Source: Toxonevra muliebris
Taxonomy: Eukaryota > Arthropoda > Insecta > Diptera > Pallopteridae
Reading direction: 5' to 3'
Length of the DNA stretch: 64,000 nt
Assembly (NCBI GenBank): GCA_963691655.1
Contig: OY829328.1
Coordinates: 76,016,400-76,080,399, forward strand
A program made the translations under genes and the position numbers. The notes beneath the pieces are model-generated. The model made no database searches. It had not been told where the DNA came from and saw nothing but the letters and a program-made list of their open reading frames with translations. Of the stretch, positions 62,595 through 64,000 are shown piece by piece (position 1 is the first letter of the stretch; each line of letters starts with the position of its first letter).

Positions 62595-64000
62595 TTTCGT
62601 AAATAAGGCAAGGTATACATGAAGAAAAATTGGCAATCAGATTTAAAAAACTGGACTATCCAATATGGCAGACTAAAACTTAAGAGTTTATGAAAATCAG
62701 TATCGTTAGTTTGCTTTGTTAAAATATTCGTAATTCATGTTTTAATAATCAAATAGCTGACATTTTCAAACATTACATAAATATTTTAATTATCTTAATG
62801 TTACGAGAAGCACTGTTCTTTTTTACTTTTAAATAAAATTTATTCTTTCTTGCTGTAAACTAAACTGATACTGTTTTGTGTTAATGTAAGAATTAAAACA
62901 GACGGTTATTTAGTAGTGTCCGATAGAAGGCCGGTCCTAACCACGGACGAAGCTGAAGTCTGAAGGATTACAGAGTACCTCCTTAACTTGATATGTGATG
63001 TGAGCTAAAAAAAGAAGTAGAAGTAGAAGCTTAAACAATATTTGTAAACGAAGTATAAAAAATAAGCTAAATTTACTTAGTTGGAAAATAGCTTAACTGG
63101 TAACACTGTAAACCACAGCTGCCGATTTCAGGCGCCGCACAGTAGAGTATTTAAATTCAAATTCTGGCCAAAATATGAAGGTGTGTTTCAATTCACTTGA
63201 AATTTTCCATGCAGGTATTCTTTAGGTCACTGACCATAAATCCAGTTAAACAAATTAAAAATTCAAGATGGCTGCTACAATATGGTTGCCATGTACTAGC
63301 TAATTTCAATGATCACGAAAAAAAATATTAATAACAGTTTTTTAAGCTTTTTGATGTGTAAACATTTTAGCTCACGGTATGGGCAAAATTTCAAATGTGT
63401 AAAATGTAAGAATAATTGTAATGTAAGATAACTGTAACGTCCAGTTCACCTCTCGCTCACACTACTGTGCGGCATGACTGTGCTACTCTAAACAACAAAG
63501 AGAAGAAGAGAGGGAGAAATTAAAATACGAGCGGAGTTTGTTTGTTTATGTTTCGATCAATTTACTCACACATATATGCACATACGATGACAAAATGTGT
63601 GTGTACATTTATTCGTGGCAGAATTATTTGTTGGTGTTAAACGTGTGGAAATCGACTATTCCATACAAGCAGAGAAGTCGACGTAGCGAACACAAACGTT
63701 TGATAGGTTTTGAATTCGGTTAGTTAGATTGGATTAAAATTAAATATTTTTTAAAATATAAAAACAATACAAAATGATAATAATAAAGAATCTAGGTTTC
63801 AATAAATGTATAAACAAAATGTAGTAATAATGATAGCAAACAACGGCATTATAAAAATTTTGCTTTGAACATTAACCTTAGAAAGGCAACACTTTTTTAT
63901 CTATGTAAATAGCAAAACAGAAAAAATCAAACTTATTTATTATAAAATCACTTATTTACTTCAAAGAAAATACATTGTTTCTTATTTTTATTAAATGCAG
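62595..64000. other. No gene seen at right edge
   Basis: AT-rich; the frame at 63538-63723 has no recognised motif. The GC-richer stretch 63430-63535 (CTCTCGCTCACACTACTGTG) could be an untranslated exon or promoter of a gene beyond the window, but this is not supported. Confidence 0.4.

Noticed and set aside
1..64000. CRISPR arrays, bacterial operons, rRNA genes
   Set aside because: None seen. All tandem repeats lack the repeat-spacer pattern and the window is clearly eukaryotic.

Overview
The window looks like euchromatic-to-repeat-rich nuclear DNA of a higher fly (Brachycera, plausibly a tephritid). The base is AT-rich, introns are short with GT-AG ends, and the recognisable host genes are insect types: a single-domain von Willebrand C (SVWC) secreted peptide, a secreted trypsin-like protease, a divergent ionotropic receptor and the BORC subunit BORCS7. 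The mobile elements (LINEs with an RNase H domain, gypsy-type LTR elements with short leader ORFs, mariner, hairpin MITEs) are also typical of flies. The organism call is an inference; no species marker is present.

Layout. 1-10.3 kb: gene-poor DNA with two short inverted-repeat elements (816-980, 1135-1285), two clusters of the same ~125 bp tandem repeat (6.4-6.9 and 9.8-10.3 kb) and one decayed LINE reverse transcriptase (7.9-8.5 kb). 10.4-31.4 kb: a dense nest of broken LTR retroelements, almost all on the minus strand. It holds at least five LTR families, four primer-binding sites, repeated copies of a small KRGGK leader ORF, a 429-codon capsid-like ORF, frameshifted capsid-like pieces, two small ORFs with a myristoylation-type N terminus plus one membrane helix, and an in-frame fusion of a gypsy RNase H start to an unrecognised protein. 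31.6-36.1 kb: nine tandem 351 bp copies of the central coding segment of the splicing factor BUD31, next to a BUD31-like first exon. 36.4-46.6 kb: a solo LTR, LINE 3' ends and MITEs.

46.6-52.2 kb: a convergent pair of secreted-protein genes. One is a three-exon SVWC peptide gene whose second intron is swollen by a mariner and two LINE fragments. The other is an intact single-exon trypsin-like protease on the opposite strand. Copies of one MITE family lie on both sides of the pair. 52.8-57.6 kb: further RNase H LINE remnants. 57.6-64 kb: a two-exon BORCS7 gene with a 5' UTR intron, divergent from a broken ionotropic receptor pseudogene.

Functional reading. Three host genes look intact: SVWC peptide, trypsin and BORCS7. 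The strongest unusual signals are the BUD31 coding-exon satellite, with a two-unit higher-order period, and the minus-strand LTR nest with its non-standard accessory ORFs. The layout of the nest resembles a one-directional piRNA cluster, but that is a hypothesis.
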